64,000 nucleotides of DNA from Halosolutus amylolyticus (GTDB lineage: Archaea; Halobacteriota; Halobacteria; Halobacteriales; Natrialbaceae). Numbering within the stretch: position 1 is the first letter of the stretch; the number at the start of each line of letters is the position of its first letter. The stretch is from contig NZ_JALIQP010000001.1 in NCBI RefSeq assembly GCF_023566055.1, positions 310,001 to 374,000 on the forward strand. The letters run 5' to 3'. A program made the position numbers and the translations under genes. The notes beneath the pieces were generated by a model that had not been told where the DNA came from, made no database searches, and saw nothing but the letters and a program-made list of their open reading frames with translations. This document shows, piece after piece, positions 49,086-60,285 of the stretch.

Positions 49086-50632
49086 ACGCGAGCCACCTCC
49101 TCGGACTCGCGATCGATGAGATACTCGCGGCCGAATCCGGTGAGCGCCGCGAAGACGAACACCGCCACCAGGAGCCAGCCGTGGAAGACGAACGGGACGA
49201 CGTCGATCGGGTTGACCACCAGCGAGGCGTCGAACCAGTCGTACGTGTCCGGCAGGTTCTGCATCTCCGAAAAGCCCACCAGCACCCCGCCCGACCACGG
49301 GAAGATGTAGCCGAGCGCGGCCGTCTGGGCGTCCAGGATGTTCGCGCGCCGGTAGCCGTTGATGTTGAAGCGCTCGCCGACCTTCGAGATGTAGGGACCG
49401 ATCGCCACCTCGGCGGCGGTGTTGATCGTGATCGTCGCGTTGATGAGCGCGGCCGAGCCGACCATCGTGAGTTCGGCGTTGCGGACGTTCGTCGCGAGGT
49501 TCTCGAGCGACCAGTCCAGCACCGCCTGGAACGCGCCGCCGCGGATCATGATCTGGGCGGCTGCGATGATGAACAGCACGAGGATCGACAGCGTAAAGAA
49601 CCCGGCCGCACCCTCGACGAGGCTGCCGCCGACGGTCGGATCCTCGGGGACGATCTCGACGATCGGCAGGGTCGAGAGCTGATCCGCCGCGGGGGCGTCC
49701 GCTGGGGCCTCGAAACGGACGATCGCGCTCACGGGCGCGAGCCCGAACAGGAGGTTCGCCACCACGGCGACGACGATCCCCCACGAGATCGCCTCCACGA
49801 TGTGGCGACCGGCGACCGCCGTCACGATGACGATCCCCATCGAGAGCAGGTGGACGAGGCCGAGCGGATCGCTCTCCGCGACGAAGAGCTGCCTGGCCTC
49901 GGCACCGTTGGTGATCTCCGCACCGGGGAGGATCGAACTGGCGACGACGTAGCCGACGAACGCGAGCACCGCGGCGACAATCGCGTACTTGAACCGGGAG
50001 GCGACGACGCCCCCGATGTCCGAGTCCTGCGTGACGGCGCTGACGATCGTCGTGTCGCTGACCGGTGCGAGGTTGTCGCCGAAGATCGCGCCCGAGAGGA
50101 TCGCCCCGAACAGCAACACGGGGTTGGCCCCCAGGAGCACGCCCGCGGGGAAGAACAGCGCGACGAACGCGATCGTCGTCCCGTACCCCGTCCCGATACC
50201 GGTCGCCAGGAGCGCCGCCAGCACGAACGTGATCGCCGGGAACAGCGCCGCGCCGACGCCGGTGAGGTCGGCCAGCCAGACCAGCCCCTCGACGAAGCCG
50301 CCGGTCTGCATCGTCTGGGCGAACATCCCCGCCCAGACCCAGGCGACGATCGCCGTCACCGCGACCGGCTGGGTCATCCCCTCGAAGATCGTGTTCGCGT
50401 AGCTCTTCCAGGACCCTCTCGCGAAGAACATCCCGAGGATGAGCCCCAGGAGGATCCCGAGAACGAGCCCCTCTTCGCTCGAGATACGCAACAGCGCCGT
50501 CTGGACGATCGCCCAGACGACGAAGAACACGATCGGGAACGCGCTCATTCCGCGCCCGCCGTAGAACGTGAGGTCCGTTTCGTCCGGTTCAGTGTCGAAC
50601 TCGTCGGTCGGTCCTGTGCCAGGTGTACCCAT
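49082..50632 (-). CDS. nhaC: NhaC-family Na+/H+ antiporter (copy A)
   Basis: This 516-residue polytopic membrane protein has about 12 helices and NhaC-family signatures: TAIVAWVWAGMFAQTMQTGG, GTGYGTTIAFVALFFPAG and GAIFGDNLAPVSDTTIVSAV (the Gly-Asp-Asn segment is conserved). It has an acidic cytoplasmic N-terminus (residues 1-25). The start at 50632 (MGTPGTGPTD) is preferred over one 27 bp upstream. It is one of two NhaC members in this window; the second, at 54060, is shorter. Exact ion selectivity and coupling are unknown. Confidence 0.9.
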   Translation of the reverse strand: MGTPGTGPTDEFDTEPDETDLTFYGGRGMSAFPIVFFVVWAIVQTALLRISSEEGLVLGILLGLILGMFFARGSWKSYANTIFEGMTQPVAVTAIVAWVWAGMFAQTMQTGGFVEGLVWLADLTGVGAALFPAITFVLAALLATGIGTGYGTTIAFVALFFPAGVLLGANPVLLFGAILSGAIFGDNLAPVSDTTIVSAVTQDSDIGGVVASRFKYAIVAAVLAFVGYVVASSILPGAEITNGAEARQLFVAESDPLGLVHLLSMGIVIVTAVAGRHIVEAISWGIVVAVVANLLFGLAPVSAIVRFEAPADAPAADQLSTLPIVEIVPEDPTVGGSLVEGAAGFFTLSILVLFIIAAAQIMIRGGAFQAVLDWSLENLATNVRNAELTMVGSAALINATITINTAAEVAIGPYISKVGERFNINGYRRANILDAQTAALGYIFPWSGGVLVGFSEMQNLPDTYDWFDASLVVNPIDVVPFVFHGWLLVAVFVFAALTGFGREYLIDRESEEVARV

Positions 50633-50768
50633 TCGTCTTCCCTCGCTAGAACCCGTCACCGGGGTCGTATTTCAAGCTAATCATGAAAATCGAACTGTAA
50701 CGTGCCCGCGCTGGGACTAATCAGGGATTAGCCGCCGCTCCGTAGTCGTAAGCGCCGGTTTCGATCGA

Positions 50769-51989
50769 TCACGCCCGATCGGATGCGGGGATCCCGGCTC
50801 GATCGAGCGCCCGCCGTCGCTCGTCGTCGGTCAGCCGATAGGGTTCGAGTTCGGCCTCGAGCGGCCCCAGTGCCGCGCGCCGCCGCTGGTGGTCGGCGAG
50901 GAAGGCCGTGATCCGATCGATCGTCAGGTCCTTCAAATCGCCGCTGAGCAACTCGCCCGCGCGGTAGTCGGCGGCGATGCGTGCGAGACGCTCGTCGTCG
51001 GGTTCGAAGAAGAATCGCAGGTACTGGAAGGGGACGTCGACGGTCGGATCGCCGCCGTGCTCGCGGTGCGCCGCGAGCGTCGCGCGTCCGCCCGTGTACG
51101 CGTGAGTACGGATCGTCTCCGTGATGGTCTCGGGATCGGCCGTGAGTTCGATCGACGGCGCGTCGCCGGAGGAACTCATTTTCCCCGGCCCGTCGAGGCT
51201 CGGGAGGAATCGGCCGAGCAGGGCCCCCGGCTTGTCGACGGGAAGCGCTTCCTTCGCGGCGACGTCACGGCAGACCCGGACGTGGGGGTCCTGGTCGACG
51301 GCGATCGGGACGAGCGTCGGCTGGCGACCGGCGACGAGTTGCGGTAACAGGAGGTGCGTCGCCTGTACGGCCGGGTAGAACTGCAGGCCGACGGTGTCCT
51401 GCTCCCCGTAGACGGCCTCGACGGTCGCCGGCGTGAGGAACCTGGCGAGCCGAACGGCAATCGGGTAGATCACGTCCGCGTCGGCCGTGTCGATCACGAT
51501 CCGCGTCCGTTCGGGGTCGAAGCCGACGGCGAGGACGTCCCGCAGGTTGTCGCGCGTGTGCTCGCCGATCGACTCGAACGACTGGTCCTTCGCGAGGTAC
51601 TTCTCGTCGTCCGAAAGCGGAACGTAGACCGTTGCACCCGTCTCCTGCTGGAACCGCTTCGCGAGATACAGCGGGAGGACGTGGCCGAGATGCATGGGAC
51701 CGGAGGGGCCCCTGCCGGTGACGATCGCGTGGGATGCGCCCGACTCGGCGGCCTCGAGGTAGCGATCGACGTCCCGGCCGGCGTAGAAGATCCGCCGGCG
51801 GAGCATCGGATGATCGGGGAACCGTCGGCTCTGTTCGTCTGTGAGCGGGTCAGCCCCGAAACGCTCGAGGAGTTTCTCGTAGTCGATCTCGCCGTCGACG
51901 GCGTAGGGCGTGACGGTGAAATCGTCGGCGTCGGCGTTCGAGTCGGATGTCGGGTCGGTGCTGTCGGGTGTGTCGGTGGGCTCTGGCAT
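50769..51989 (-). CDS. trpS: Tryptophanyl-tRNA synthetase, archaeal/eukaryotic type
   Basis: This 406-residue class I synthetase resembles the eukaryotic/archaeal TrpRS. It has VTGRGPSGPMHLGH at residues 90-103, SDDEKYLAKDQSF near 130, AVDQDPHVRVCRDVA near 240 and GKMSSSGDAPS near 271. The order of these segments matches human-type TrpRS. The ATG at 51989 (MPEPTDTPDS) starts a 25-residue acidic leader; an upstream start is less likely. It is distinct from the longer trpS at 26304. One of the pair may be condition-specific. Confidence 0.92.
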   Translation of the reverse strand: MPEPTDTPDSTDPTSDSNADADDFTVTPYAVDGEIDYEKLLERFGADPLTDEQSRRFPDHPMLRRRIFYAGRDVDRYLEAAESGASHAIVTGRGPSGPMHLGHVLPLYLAKRFQQETGATVYVPLSDDEKYLAKDQSFESIGEHTRDNLRDVLAVGFDPERTRIVIDTADADVIYPIAVRLARFLTPATVEAVYGEQDTVGLQFYPAVQATHLLLPQLVAGRQPTLVPIAVDQDPHVRVCRDVAAKEALPVDKPGALLGRFLPSLDGPGKMSSSGDAPSIELTADPETITETIRTHAYTGGRATLAAHREHGGDPTVDVPFQYLRFFFEPDDERLARIAADYRAGELLSGDLKDLTIDRITAFLADHQRRRAALGPLEAELEPYRLTDDERRRALDRAGIPASDRA

Positions 51990-52215
51990 TCGATTTCGGA
52001 GGGTCGACTGCGGCGGCTGGAAGGCGATTCGAGTCCGAAAACGAGCGGAGGGAGCGATCGCCGCCGTGAGCGCCGGGTTAGGCCGCGTCGCCCGTCGCAG
52101 CGACACTGTCCGCTCTCGAGGGACCCTGCCAGCGCCACGGGCACTCGAGAGCGGACGTCATCGGGCGAACGTCGGTTCGGCTCGATAAAGAGTGTTTTGC
52201 CCCGTTCGAGCGCGA

Positions 52216-53058
52216 CTACGGCTCGCCCGCTCGATCGCGGAGAAACTCCCGCGTGAGCGCGCCGACCTCGGAGCGGAACTCGTCCATCTCAGCGCCGTTC
52301 CCGCCGTGGTAGAGCCGTCGGTGAGCCTCCCTGAGGATATCCTCGAGGACGCGATCGTACAGCGTCTCGAACGCTACGGGCCGGCCCTGGTCCTCGAGTT
52401 TCGCTGCGAGTTTCTCGAGCCGATCACGGGTCGCGTACCTCGCTGCCAGTTCCTCGGCCGACGCGTCGACCGGGGACGGTTCGTCGGCATCCTCGGCATC
52501 GGGGTGGAGAAGCTTCGCGCGCTGGCCCCGTTTGTTGCGAATCACGACGCCTTCGGCGGGGCCGTCGTACCACGCCGACTGCGGGACCGTGTACGAGTCG
52601 GGGTCGAAGTCCCGGGCGCGGCGCTCTCGTTCGAGGACGTTCACCGACTCGAGACCGATCCCGTCGAAAATCGCGTCGACGGCGTCTGGCGGGCGGAACG
52701 CCTCCGCGTCGGCCGACCAGACGTCGAAGCCGAGAAACGACGGGATCCGATCCCACTCGTAGGCGATCGTCTGGTAGTGGGTCGCCGCCCCGAAGAAGAC
52801 GACGTCCTCGACGTCGTCGACGGCGTTCCGGAGCGCCTCGCGGTCGAGGGTTTCGCGAACGTGGCGAACGGCGTGCTGGTACGGCTCGGGCACGTCGTCG
52901 TCGTAGACGCGGGTTCGATCGCCGAACTGGACGAGTCCCGACTCCCGAAGCTGGAAGCGGAGGTGTGCCCCGTCGATCTTCTCGAGGAGCCACAGATGCC
53001 CTTCGAAGAGGTCGTCCGGAGCAGCGTCGACCGGCGGGACGATCGGGTACTCCTTCAT
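52216..53058 (-). CDS. RNA ligase-family protein
   Basis: This 280-residue covalent nucleotidyltransferase is of Rnl2-like type. Motif I is EKIDGAHLRF with candidate adenylated Lys27. Further signatures are FLGFDVWS near 115 and the motif IV-like AEGVVIRNKRGQRAKLLHP near 200, where the last Lys is motif V. RNA ligases seal nicks in tRNA or other RNAs; the archaeal examples are mostly uncharacterised. It lies 2 nt downstream of rio1, so both are almost certainly co-transcribed. Confidence 0.85.
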   Translation of the reverse strand: MKEYPIVPPVDAAPDDLFEGHLWLLEKIDGAHLRFQLRESGLVQFGDRTRVYDDDVPEPYQHAVRHVRETLDREALRNAVDDVEDVVFFGAATHYQTIAYEWDRIPSFLGFDVWSADAEAFRPPDAVDAIFDGIGLESVNVLERERRARDFDPDSYTVPQSAWYDGPAEGVVIRNKRGQRAKLLHPDAEDADEPSPVDASAEELAARYATRDRLEKLAAKLEDQGRPVAFETLYDRVLEDILREAHRRLYHGGNGAEMDEFRSEVGALTREFLRDRAGEP

Positions 53059-53060
53059 CG

Positions 53061-53930
53061 TCACTCGCGCGACGGATCCGGCTCGGGGCTCGTCACGAAC
53101 TCGAGCAGTTCGTCGGCGTCGGCGTCGAGCCCCTGCCGGGAGAAGAAACTCGCGACGTTCCGGCAGTCCCGTTCCAGGAAGCCGCGGCTGTTCGGATGAT
53201 GGACCGTGACCGCCTGCCCGAGGTCGATCACCACGAGCTGGCCCTCGTGGAAGACGACGTTGTACTCGCTCAGGTCGCCGTGGACGATCCCCGCCGCGTA
53301 GAGCCGGCGCATGTACTCGCGCATGACCTCGTAGGCCGTCTGCGGGTTCTCGACGTGGACCTCGCCGAGTCGCTTCGCGCGGCCGTCGTCGTTGCCGATG
53401 TACTCCATGACCAGGACGTTGCGCTCCGACGCGATCGGTTCGGGTACCCGAACCCCGGCCTGCCTGGCCCGCTCTAAGTTCGCCAGTTCCTTCTTCGTCC
53501 AGGCGAGGACGACGTCTTTCTTCTTGCCGCCCAGGCCCTCGAAGCGCGGGTCGCCCTCGAGGTAGTCGCGCATCTGCCGGAAGTTCGAGGCGTTGATCCG
53601 GTAGACCTTGACCGCGACCTCGCGGTCGTCGCCCAGCGCGTGGTAGACGTTGGCCTCCTTGCCCGTCGACAGCGGCCCGCCGAAGGCCTCGACGTAGCCG
53701 TCCTGGACGAGTTTGTACAGCGCCGCGAAGGTCGCGTCGTCGAACACCGACTGCTCGACCTTGAACTGGTCGGCGTCCTTGATCCGTTCCTCGAACTGTT
53801 CGAACTCCCGATCGCGCTTGCGGGCGATCCGGTCGGCCTCGGTATCCGAGACGTCGATCTCCTCCCACTCGTCGCCCGGCGTGTCGACCTCCTCGAGGTC
53901 GACCAGTCCGAATTCCGTTCCCTCTCCCAT
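53061..53930 (-). CDS. rio1: Rio1 serine/threonine protein kinase
   Basis: This atypical kinase/ATPase is required for small ribosomal subunit maturation. The 289-residue protein has the RIO1 P-loop STGKEANVYHAL near residue 88, the ATP Lys in VAVKVYR near 106, the catalytic loop HGDLSEYNVVF near 217 and the metal motif VIDLGQAV near 236. The N-terminal acidic region and C-terminal tail are short. It is the first gene of the rio1-RNA ligase operon; trpS follows 226 bp further on. Confidence 0.95.
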   Translation of the reverse strand: MGEGTEFGLVDLEEVDTPGDEWEEIDVSDTEADRIARKRDREFEQFEERIKDADQFKVEQSVFDDATFAALYKLVQDGYVEAFGGPLSTGKEANVYHALGDDREVAVKVYRINASNFRQMRDYLEGDPRFEGLGGKKKDVVLAWTKKELANLERARQAGVRVPEPIASERNVLVMEYIGNDDGRAKRLGEVHVENPQTAYEVMREYMRRLYAAGIVHGDLSEYNVVFHEGQLVVIDLGQAVTVHHPNSRGFLERDCRNVASFFSRQGLDADADELLEFVTSPEPDPSRE

Positions 53931-54022
53931 CTACTCGATCCTAGGCGTCCCAACGGGTAAAGTACCGGGTCCGGCCGGCGAGTCGCACCGGTCACTGCGA
54001 CGTAGAGTATCGAATGGAGACA

Positions 54023-54033
54023 TATTTATATTG
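54023..54033 (+). promoter_or_regulatory. TATA box of NhaC copy B
   Basis: TATTTATATTG is about 32 bp before the ATG at 54060 and is the only AT-rich patch in the rio1/nhaC divergent gap. Confidence 0.65.
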
Positions 54034-54059
54034 CTGTAGAAAACACGGGACACGCTTTC

Positions 54060-55523
54060 ATGGTACTGGATTTCACCCCGAAAACGTACGACGAAATCCC
54101 CCCGGACAAGCGACCGTCACTGGGGGAGGCGCTCGTTCCGATTGCGGGGATGATACTGTTCCTTTCGGTCGGGATGATCTGGCTGGAAATGGACCCGCAG
54201 ATGCCGCTGCTGTGGGGGATCGCCTTCGCGGGGCTACTCGGGTGGTACTACTTCGGCTACACCTGGGACCAACTCTACGACGGGATCGGTCGGAGTATCC
54301 TCACGGGGCTACAGGCCATTCTCATCCTGTTCGTCATCTACATGCTCATCTCGGCGTGGATCGACTCCGGGACGATCCCGACGCTCATGTATTACGGGCT
54401 GGAGTTCCTGTCGCCGCAGATCTTCCTCCCGTTTACCGTCGTCCTCTCGGCGATCGTCGCCTTCGCGATCGGGTCGTCCTGGACGACGGCCGGGACGCTC
54501 GGCGTCGCGATGATCGGGATCGGCTCCGGGCTCGGGATTCCGGAGGCGATGACGGCCGGGGCCGTGCTGTCGGGGGCCTACACCGGCGACAAGAACTCGC
54601 CGCTCTCGGACACCACGAACCTCGCCGCTGCGGTGACGAACACGGAACTGATGGACCACATCCGGGCGATGCGCCCCGGCACCCTGATCGCGTTCGGGAT
54701 TTCGCTCGTGCTGTTCGTCTTCCTGGGTCTGAGCGCGAGCGGGACGGTTCCCGTCGATCGCGTCGCCGAGATCCAAAACGGACTCGCGAGTAGCTACGTG
54801 ATCTCGCCGATTACGTTCCTCCCACTGGTCATCACGTTCGCGCTCGCGTTCTACGGGTTTCCGGCGTTGCCGTCGCTCGGGGCCGGCATCTTCGCCGGCG
54901 TCGGGGTCAGTATTGCGGTCCAGGGGGTCGGCTTCGCCGCCGCCTGGGAAACCGTCCACAACGGAACGAGCCCCGAAACCGGTGTCGACCTCACGAACGA
55001 ACTGCTCGCGAGCGGCGGCCTCTCGGGCTCCGTGTGGGTCGTGTCGATCGTCGTCGCCGCGCTGGCGCTGGGCGGGATCCTGCAGGAAACCGGCGTGCTG
55101 GCAGCGATCGCGTACCACATCGGACGGGCCGTCAGTAGCGTCGCGGGCCTGACGGCCGGAACGGCCGCGGGAACGATCGCGATGAACTTCCTTGCCGCGG
55201 AGCAGTACATGGCGATCGTCGTTCCCGGCATGACCCTGCAGAACCTGTACGACGAGTACGACCTCGAGAGCCGAAACCTCTCTCGAGCGGTCGAAGCGTC
55301 CGGGACGACGACGTCGGCGTTCGTCCCCTGGGGATCGGGCGGCGTCTTCATGGCCTCGGCGCTCGGCGTGCCGGTGATCGAGTACGCCCCGTACTACTTC
55401 TTCGGGATCCTTTCGCCGCTGGTACTGATCGTGATGGGCGCGACCGGGTGGCGGATCTTCTACAAGGAGCACCCTGCGGAAGAATCGGCACCGGAGACGG
55501 CCACGACGCCGTCCGTCGACTGA
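54060..55523 (+). CDS. nhaC: NhaC-family Na+/H+ antiporter (copy B)
   Basis: This 487-residue membrane protein has about 12 helices and NhaC motifs: AIGSSWTTAGTLGVAMIGIG, GAVLSGAYTGDKNSPLSDTT and FLAAEQYMAIVVPGMT. It is closer to canonical bacterial NhaC than copy A at 49082. It lies directly after a strong TATA box, divergent from rio1. Two different NhaC genes within 5 kb suggest specialised roles, for example different pH or ion ranges. Confidence 0.92.
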   Translation: MVLDFTPKTYDEIPPDKRPSLGEALVPIAGMILFLSVGMIWLEMDPQMPLLWGIAFAGLLGWYYFGYTWDQLYDGIGRSILTGLQAILILFVIYMLISAWIDSGTIPTLMYYGLEFLSPQIFLPFTVVLSAIVAFAIGSSWTTAGTLGVAMIGIGSGLGIPEAMTAGAVLSGAYTGDKNSPLSDTTNLAAAVTNTELMDHIRAMRPGTLIAFGISLVLFVFLGLSASGTVPVDRVAEIQNGLASSYVISPITFLPLVITFALAFYGFPALPSLGAGIFAGVGVSIAVQGVGFAAAWETVHNGTSPETGVDLTNELLASGGLSGSVWVVSIVVAALALGGILQETGVLAAIAYHIGRAVSSVAGLTAGTAAGTIAMNFLAAEQYMAIVVPGMTLQNLYDEYDLESRNLSRAVEASGTTTSAFVPWGSGGVFMASALGVPVIEYAPYYFFGILSPLVLIVMGATGWRIFYKEHPAEESAPETATTPSVD

Positions 55524-55647
55524 GATCACCTGCCTCGGCCGGCCGCTCGAGAGCGAGGTCGGCGACTGTTCTTTGACGTCGCTCCTCCGCCCGCTCCAGT
55601 CACGGACCCCGCCTAGACTTATTTCCGTGCTCGTGGTGGGCCACATC

Positions 55648-57102
55648 ATGAGTGATGCTAGCACGACAGACGACGTCGAACCGGACCACGACCACGAACA
55701 CCACCACGACCACGAGGGACCCGGCTATTCGACGCCCCAGGCCGCCATCGAGGAGAGCGAGCGGGAGAAACTGGCGTACGTAATGAGTCTCTATGTCGGC
55801 ACCGACGTCGACGAACCGGACTTCGTGGCCGTCGTCGACCTCGATCCCGAGTCGGACACGTACTGCGATATCGTCGATCGGATCGAGATGCCCAATCGCG
55901 GGGACGAACTCCACCACTTCGGGTGGAACGCCTGTTCCTCGTCGTGTCACGTCGAGGGGCTAGAGCGGCGCCACCTGATCGTCCCCGGTCAGCGGTCCTC
56001 GCGGCTCCACGTGATCGACACGAAAGACCGCCGGAACCCCGAACTGGTCGAGGTGATCGAACCCGAGGAGGTCTTCGAGTACGACCTCTCGGCTCCGCAC
56101 ACGGTCCACTGTGTTCCGGACGGGAAGATCCTGATCAGCATGCTCGGCGACGCCGACGGCGAACTGCCGGGTGGCTTCCTCGAGTTGAACGACGACTTCG
56201 AGATCGAGGGCCGGTGGGAGCCGCCGGGCGAGATCGAGATGAACTACGATTACTGGTACCAGCCCCGCCAGAACGTGATGGTCTCGACCGAGTGGGCCGC
56301 CCCCAAAACGTACTACCCCGGATTCGACCTCGACGACGTCGAGAACGGCGAGTACGGCCAGCGAATCCACTTCTGGGACTGGGAGAACGGCACCGTCGAG
56401 CAGACGATCGACCTCGGCGAGGAGGGATTGATCCCGCTCGAAGTCCGATTCCTCCACACGCCGGAATCGACCCACGGGTTCGTCGGAGCCGCCCTGTCGT
56501 CGAATATCTTCCACTTCTGGCGGGAGGAGAGCGCGGCGCCACGCGCCGCGGATGAGGCGAGCGGCGACGAGCCGCGAGCCAGCGGCGAGTACCGCGTCGA
56601 GAAGGCGATCGACTTCGAGAGTCGCGAGCACGACGACTGGGACATGCCCGTTCCCGGGCTCACGACCGACATCCTGCTCTCGATGGACGATCGGTACCTG
56701 TTCGGTTCGAACTGGCTCCACGGCGAGGTCTGGATGTACGACGTCTCGGATCCCGCGAACCCGCGACGAGCCGACACCCTCTCAGTCGGCGGCACCTTCG
56801 GCGAGGTGCAGGAAGTACAGGGTCGCGAGCTGGCCGCCGGCCCGCAGATGCTCCAGCTCTCGCTCGACGGCGAACGGCTCTACTTCACGACGTCGCTGTT
56901 CTCGTCGTGGGACGACCAGTTCTATCCCGAGGAAGCCGAGCGGGGATCGGTCATGCTGAAAGCCGACGTCGATCCACGCAACGGGACGATGACCCTCGAC
57001 GAAGACTTCCTCGTCGACTGGGGCGAGTGCCCGGCGGGTCCGGCCCGCGCCCACGAAATCCGCTGGCCCGACGGCGACTGCACGAGCGACGTCTGGCAGT
57101 GA
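55648..57102 (+). CDS. Selenium-binding protein (SBP56/methanethiol oxidase family)
   Basis: This 484-residue beta-propeller protein belongs to the SELENBP1/MTO family, in which copper-dependent methanethiol oxidase activity is known. Family segments include DELHHFGWNACSSSCHVEG near residue 85, SRLHVIDTKDRRNPELVEVI near 119, APHTVHCVPDGKI near 150 and DDRYLFGSNWLHGEVW near 350. A His/Asp-rich stretch (DHDHEHHHDHE) near residues 13-23 may bind metal. The ATG at 55648 is chosen over an upstream start. Two ferredoxin-like genes follow in the same orientation, the first overlapping or 8 bp away. Confidence 0.9.
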   Translation: MSDASTTDDVEPDHDHEHHHDHEGPGYSTPQAAIEESEREKLAYVMSLYVGTDVDEPDFVAVVDLDPESDTYCDIVDRIEMPNRGDELHHFGWNACSSSCHVEGLERRHLIVPGQRSSRLHVIDTKDRRNPELVEVIEPEEVFEYDLSAPHTVHCVPDGKILISMLGDADGELPGGFLELNDDFEIEGRWEPPGEIEMNYDYWYQPRQNVMVSTEWAAPKTYYPGFDLDDVENGEYGQRIHFWDWENGTVEQTIDLGEEGLIPLEVRFLHTPESTHGFVGAALSSNIFHFWREESAAPRAADEASGDEPRASGEYRVEKAIDFESREHDDWDMPVPGLTTDILLSMDDRYLFGSNWLHGEVWMYDVSDPANPRRADTLSVGGTFGEVQEVQGRELAAGPQMLQLSLDGERLYFTTSLFSSWDDQFYPEEAERGSVMLKADVDPRNGTMTLDEDFLVDWGECPAGPARAHEIRWPDGDCTSDVWQ

Positions 57103-57110
57103 GCCCGGCG

Positions 57111-57494
57111 ATGGCTCGCTACGACGTCACTCTCGACCGGGTCGGCGGCCCGACACGGACGATCGAGGTCGACGAAGACGAGACGGTACTCGAGGCCTCA
57201 CGGCGGAGTGGGATCCCGTTACCGTACGGGTGTCGGACCGGCGCGTGCGGTACCTGCGTGGGTCGGTTGCTGGCGATCGAGGGGGCGGAGAGCGGTGGCG
57301 GCGCAACCGACGCGGATGGAGCGCCGATCGACGTCGCGGACGCGTTCGCGTACCGACGCGAACCGCGAGCGCTGAAACCCCGCCATCGGAACGACGGCTA
57401 CGTCCTCCTGTGTATCGCCAGGCCCCGGGCGAACAGTCGAGTCGCCGTCGGCTCGCGGGTACAGACGGAACTGGTCGACAACCCCTGGAAGTGA
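57111..57494 (+). CDS. [2Fe-2S] ferredoxin-like protein, copy 1
   Basis: This 127-residue plant-type ferredoxin has PYGCRTGACGTCVGRLL with Cys41, Cys46 and Cys49, and a fourth ligand Cys101 in YVLLCIARP. The 51-residue spacing between the third and fourth cysteines is longer than usual (about 29) because of a Gly/Ala/Asp-rich insertion. It starts 8 bp after the SBP56 stop; a GTG at 57099 overlapping that stop is an alternative start. It is probably an electron partner for the upstream enzyme, by neighbourhood only. Confidence 0.87.
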   Translation: MARYDVTLDRVGGPTRTIEVDEDETVLEASRRSGIPLPYGCRTGACGTCVGRLLAIEGAESGGGATDADGAPIDVADAFAYRREPRALKPRHRNDGYVLLCIARPRANSRVAVGSRVQTELVDNPWK

Positions 57495-57612
57495 CGGCGG
57501 AGGGAAAAGCGGCGATCGGTTCGGGCGCGTACAGTCTTTTCTCTCCGTCCACCGTAGAAGGCGGTATGGGCGCGGAGAACGCGGACGCACGACCGCGAAC
57601 GGGGACCGAGCG

Positions 57613-58023
57613 ATGACCAGCCACGACGTGACGCTGGAGTGGCCGGACGGCCGAAGCGACACCGTGACGGTCGAGCCCCGGGAGACGGTACTCGAGGCGG
57701 CCCTGCGGGAAGGGATTCGCTTACCGTACGACTGTCGGGAGGGGACCTGTACGACCTGCGTGGGTCGACTGCTCGCGGTCGACGGGGACGATTCTGCCGC
57801 CGGTGGCGGAGGCGGGTCGGACGCCGACGACGCGAAATCCAGCGACCGCAGATCGATCGACGCCGCGACGGCGTTCGACTACCGACGCCCGCCGGCGGCG
57901 CTGACGGAGCGAGAGCACGCGGACGGCTACGTCCTGCTGTGTATCGCCCTGGCACAAGCGGACTGTCGCGTCGCGGTCGGGCCGCGGATTCGCGCCGAAA
58001 TCGGCGACAGCCCGTGGGGATGA
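57613..58023 (+). CDS. [2Fe-2S] ferredoxin-like protein, copy 2
   Basis: This 136-residue paralogue of the preceding gene has the same N-terminal architecture: PYDCREGTCTTCVGRLLAV with Cys41, Cys46 and Cys49, and the fourth cysteine Cys110 in YVLLCIALA. The third-to-fourth spacing is 60 residues, with a longer Gly/Ser/Asp insertion than copy 1. The two lie in tandem with a 118-bp gap containing a possible promoter, and probably arose by duplication. Confidence 0.87.
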   Translation: MTSHDVTLEWPDGRSDTVTVEPRETVLEAALREGIRLPYDCREGTCTTCVGRLLAVDGDDSAAGGGGGSDADDAKSSDRRSIDAATAFDYRRPPAALTEREHADGYVLLCIALAQADCRVAVGPRIRAEIGDSPWG

Positions 58024-58109
58024 TACTTCTCCCGGCGCGATCGTCGGGGTTTCTCGCGTTGCGTCTCGGTTCGGGAGACCGCCGGGAGAAGCGAGTACAA
58101 TACTGTTAA

Positions 58110-60260
<2,151 letters not shown>

Positions 60261-60285
60261 GCGGCGCACCCGACGCGAGTGACGG

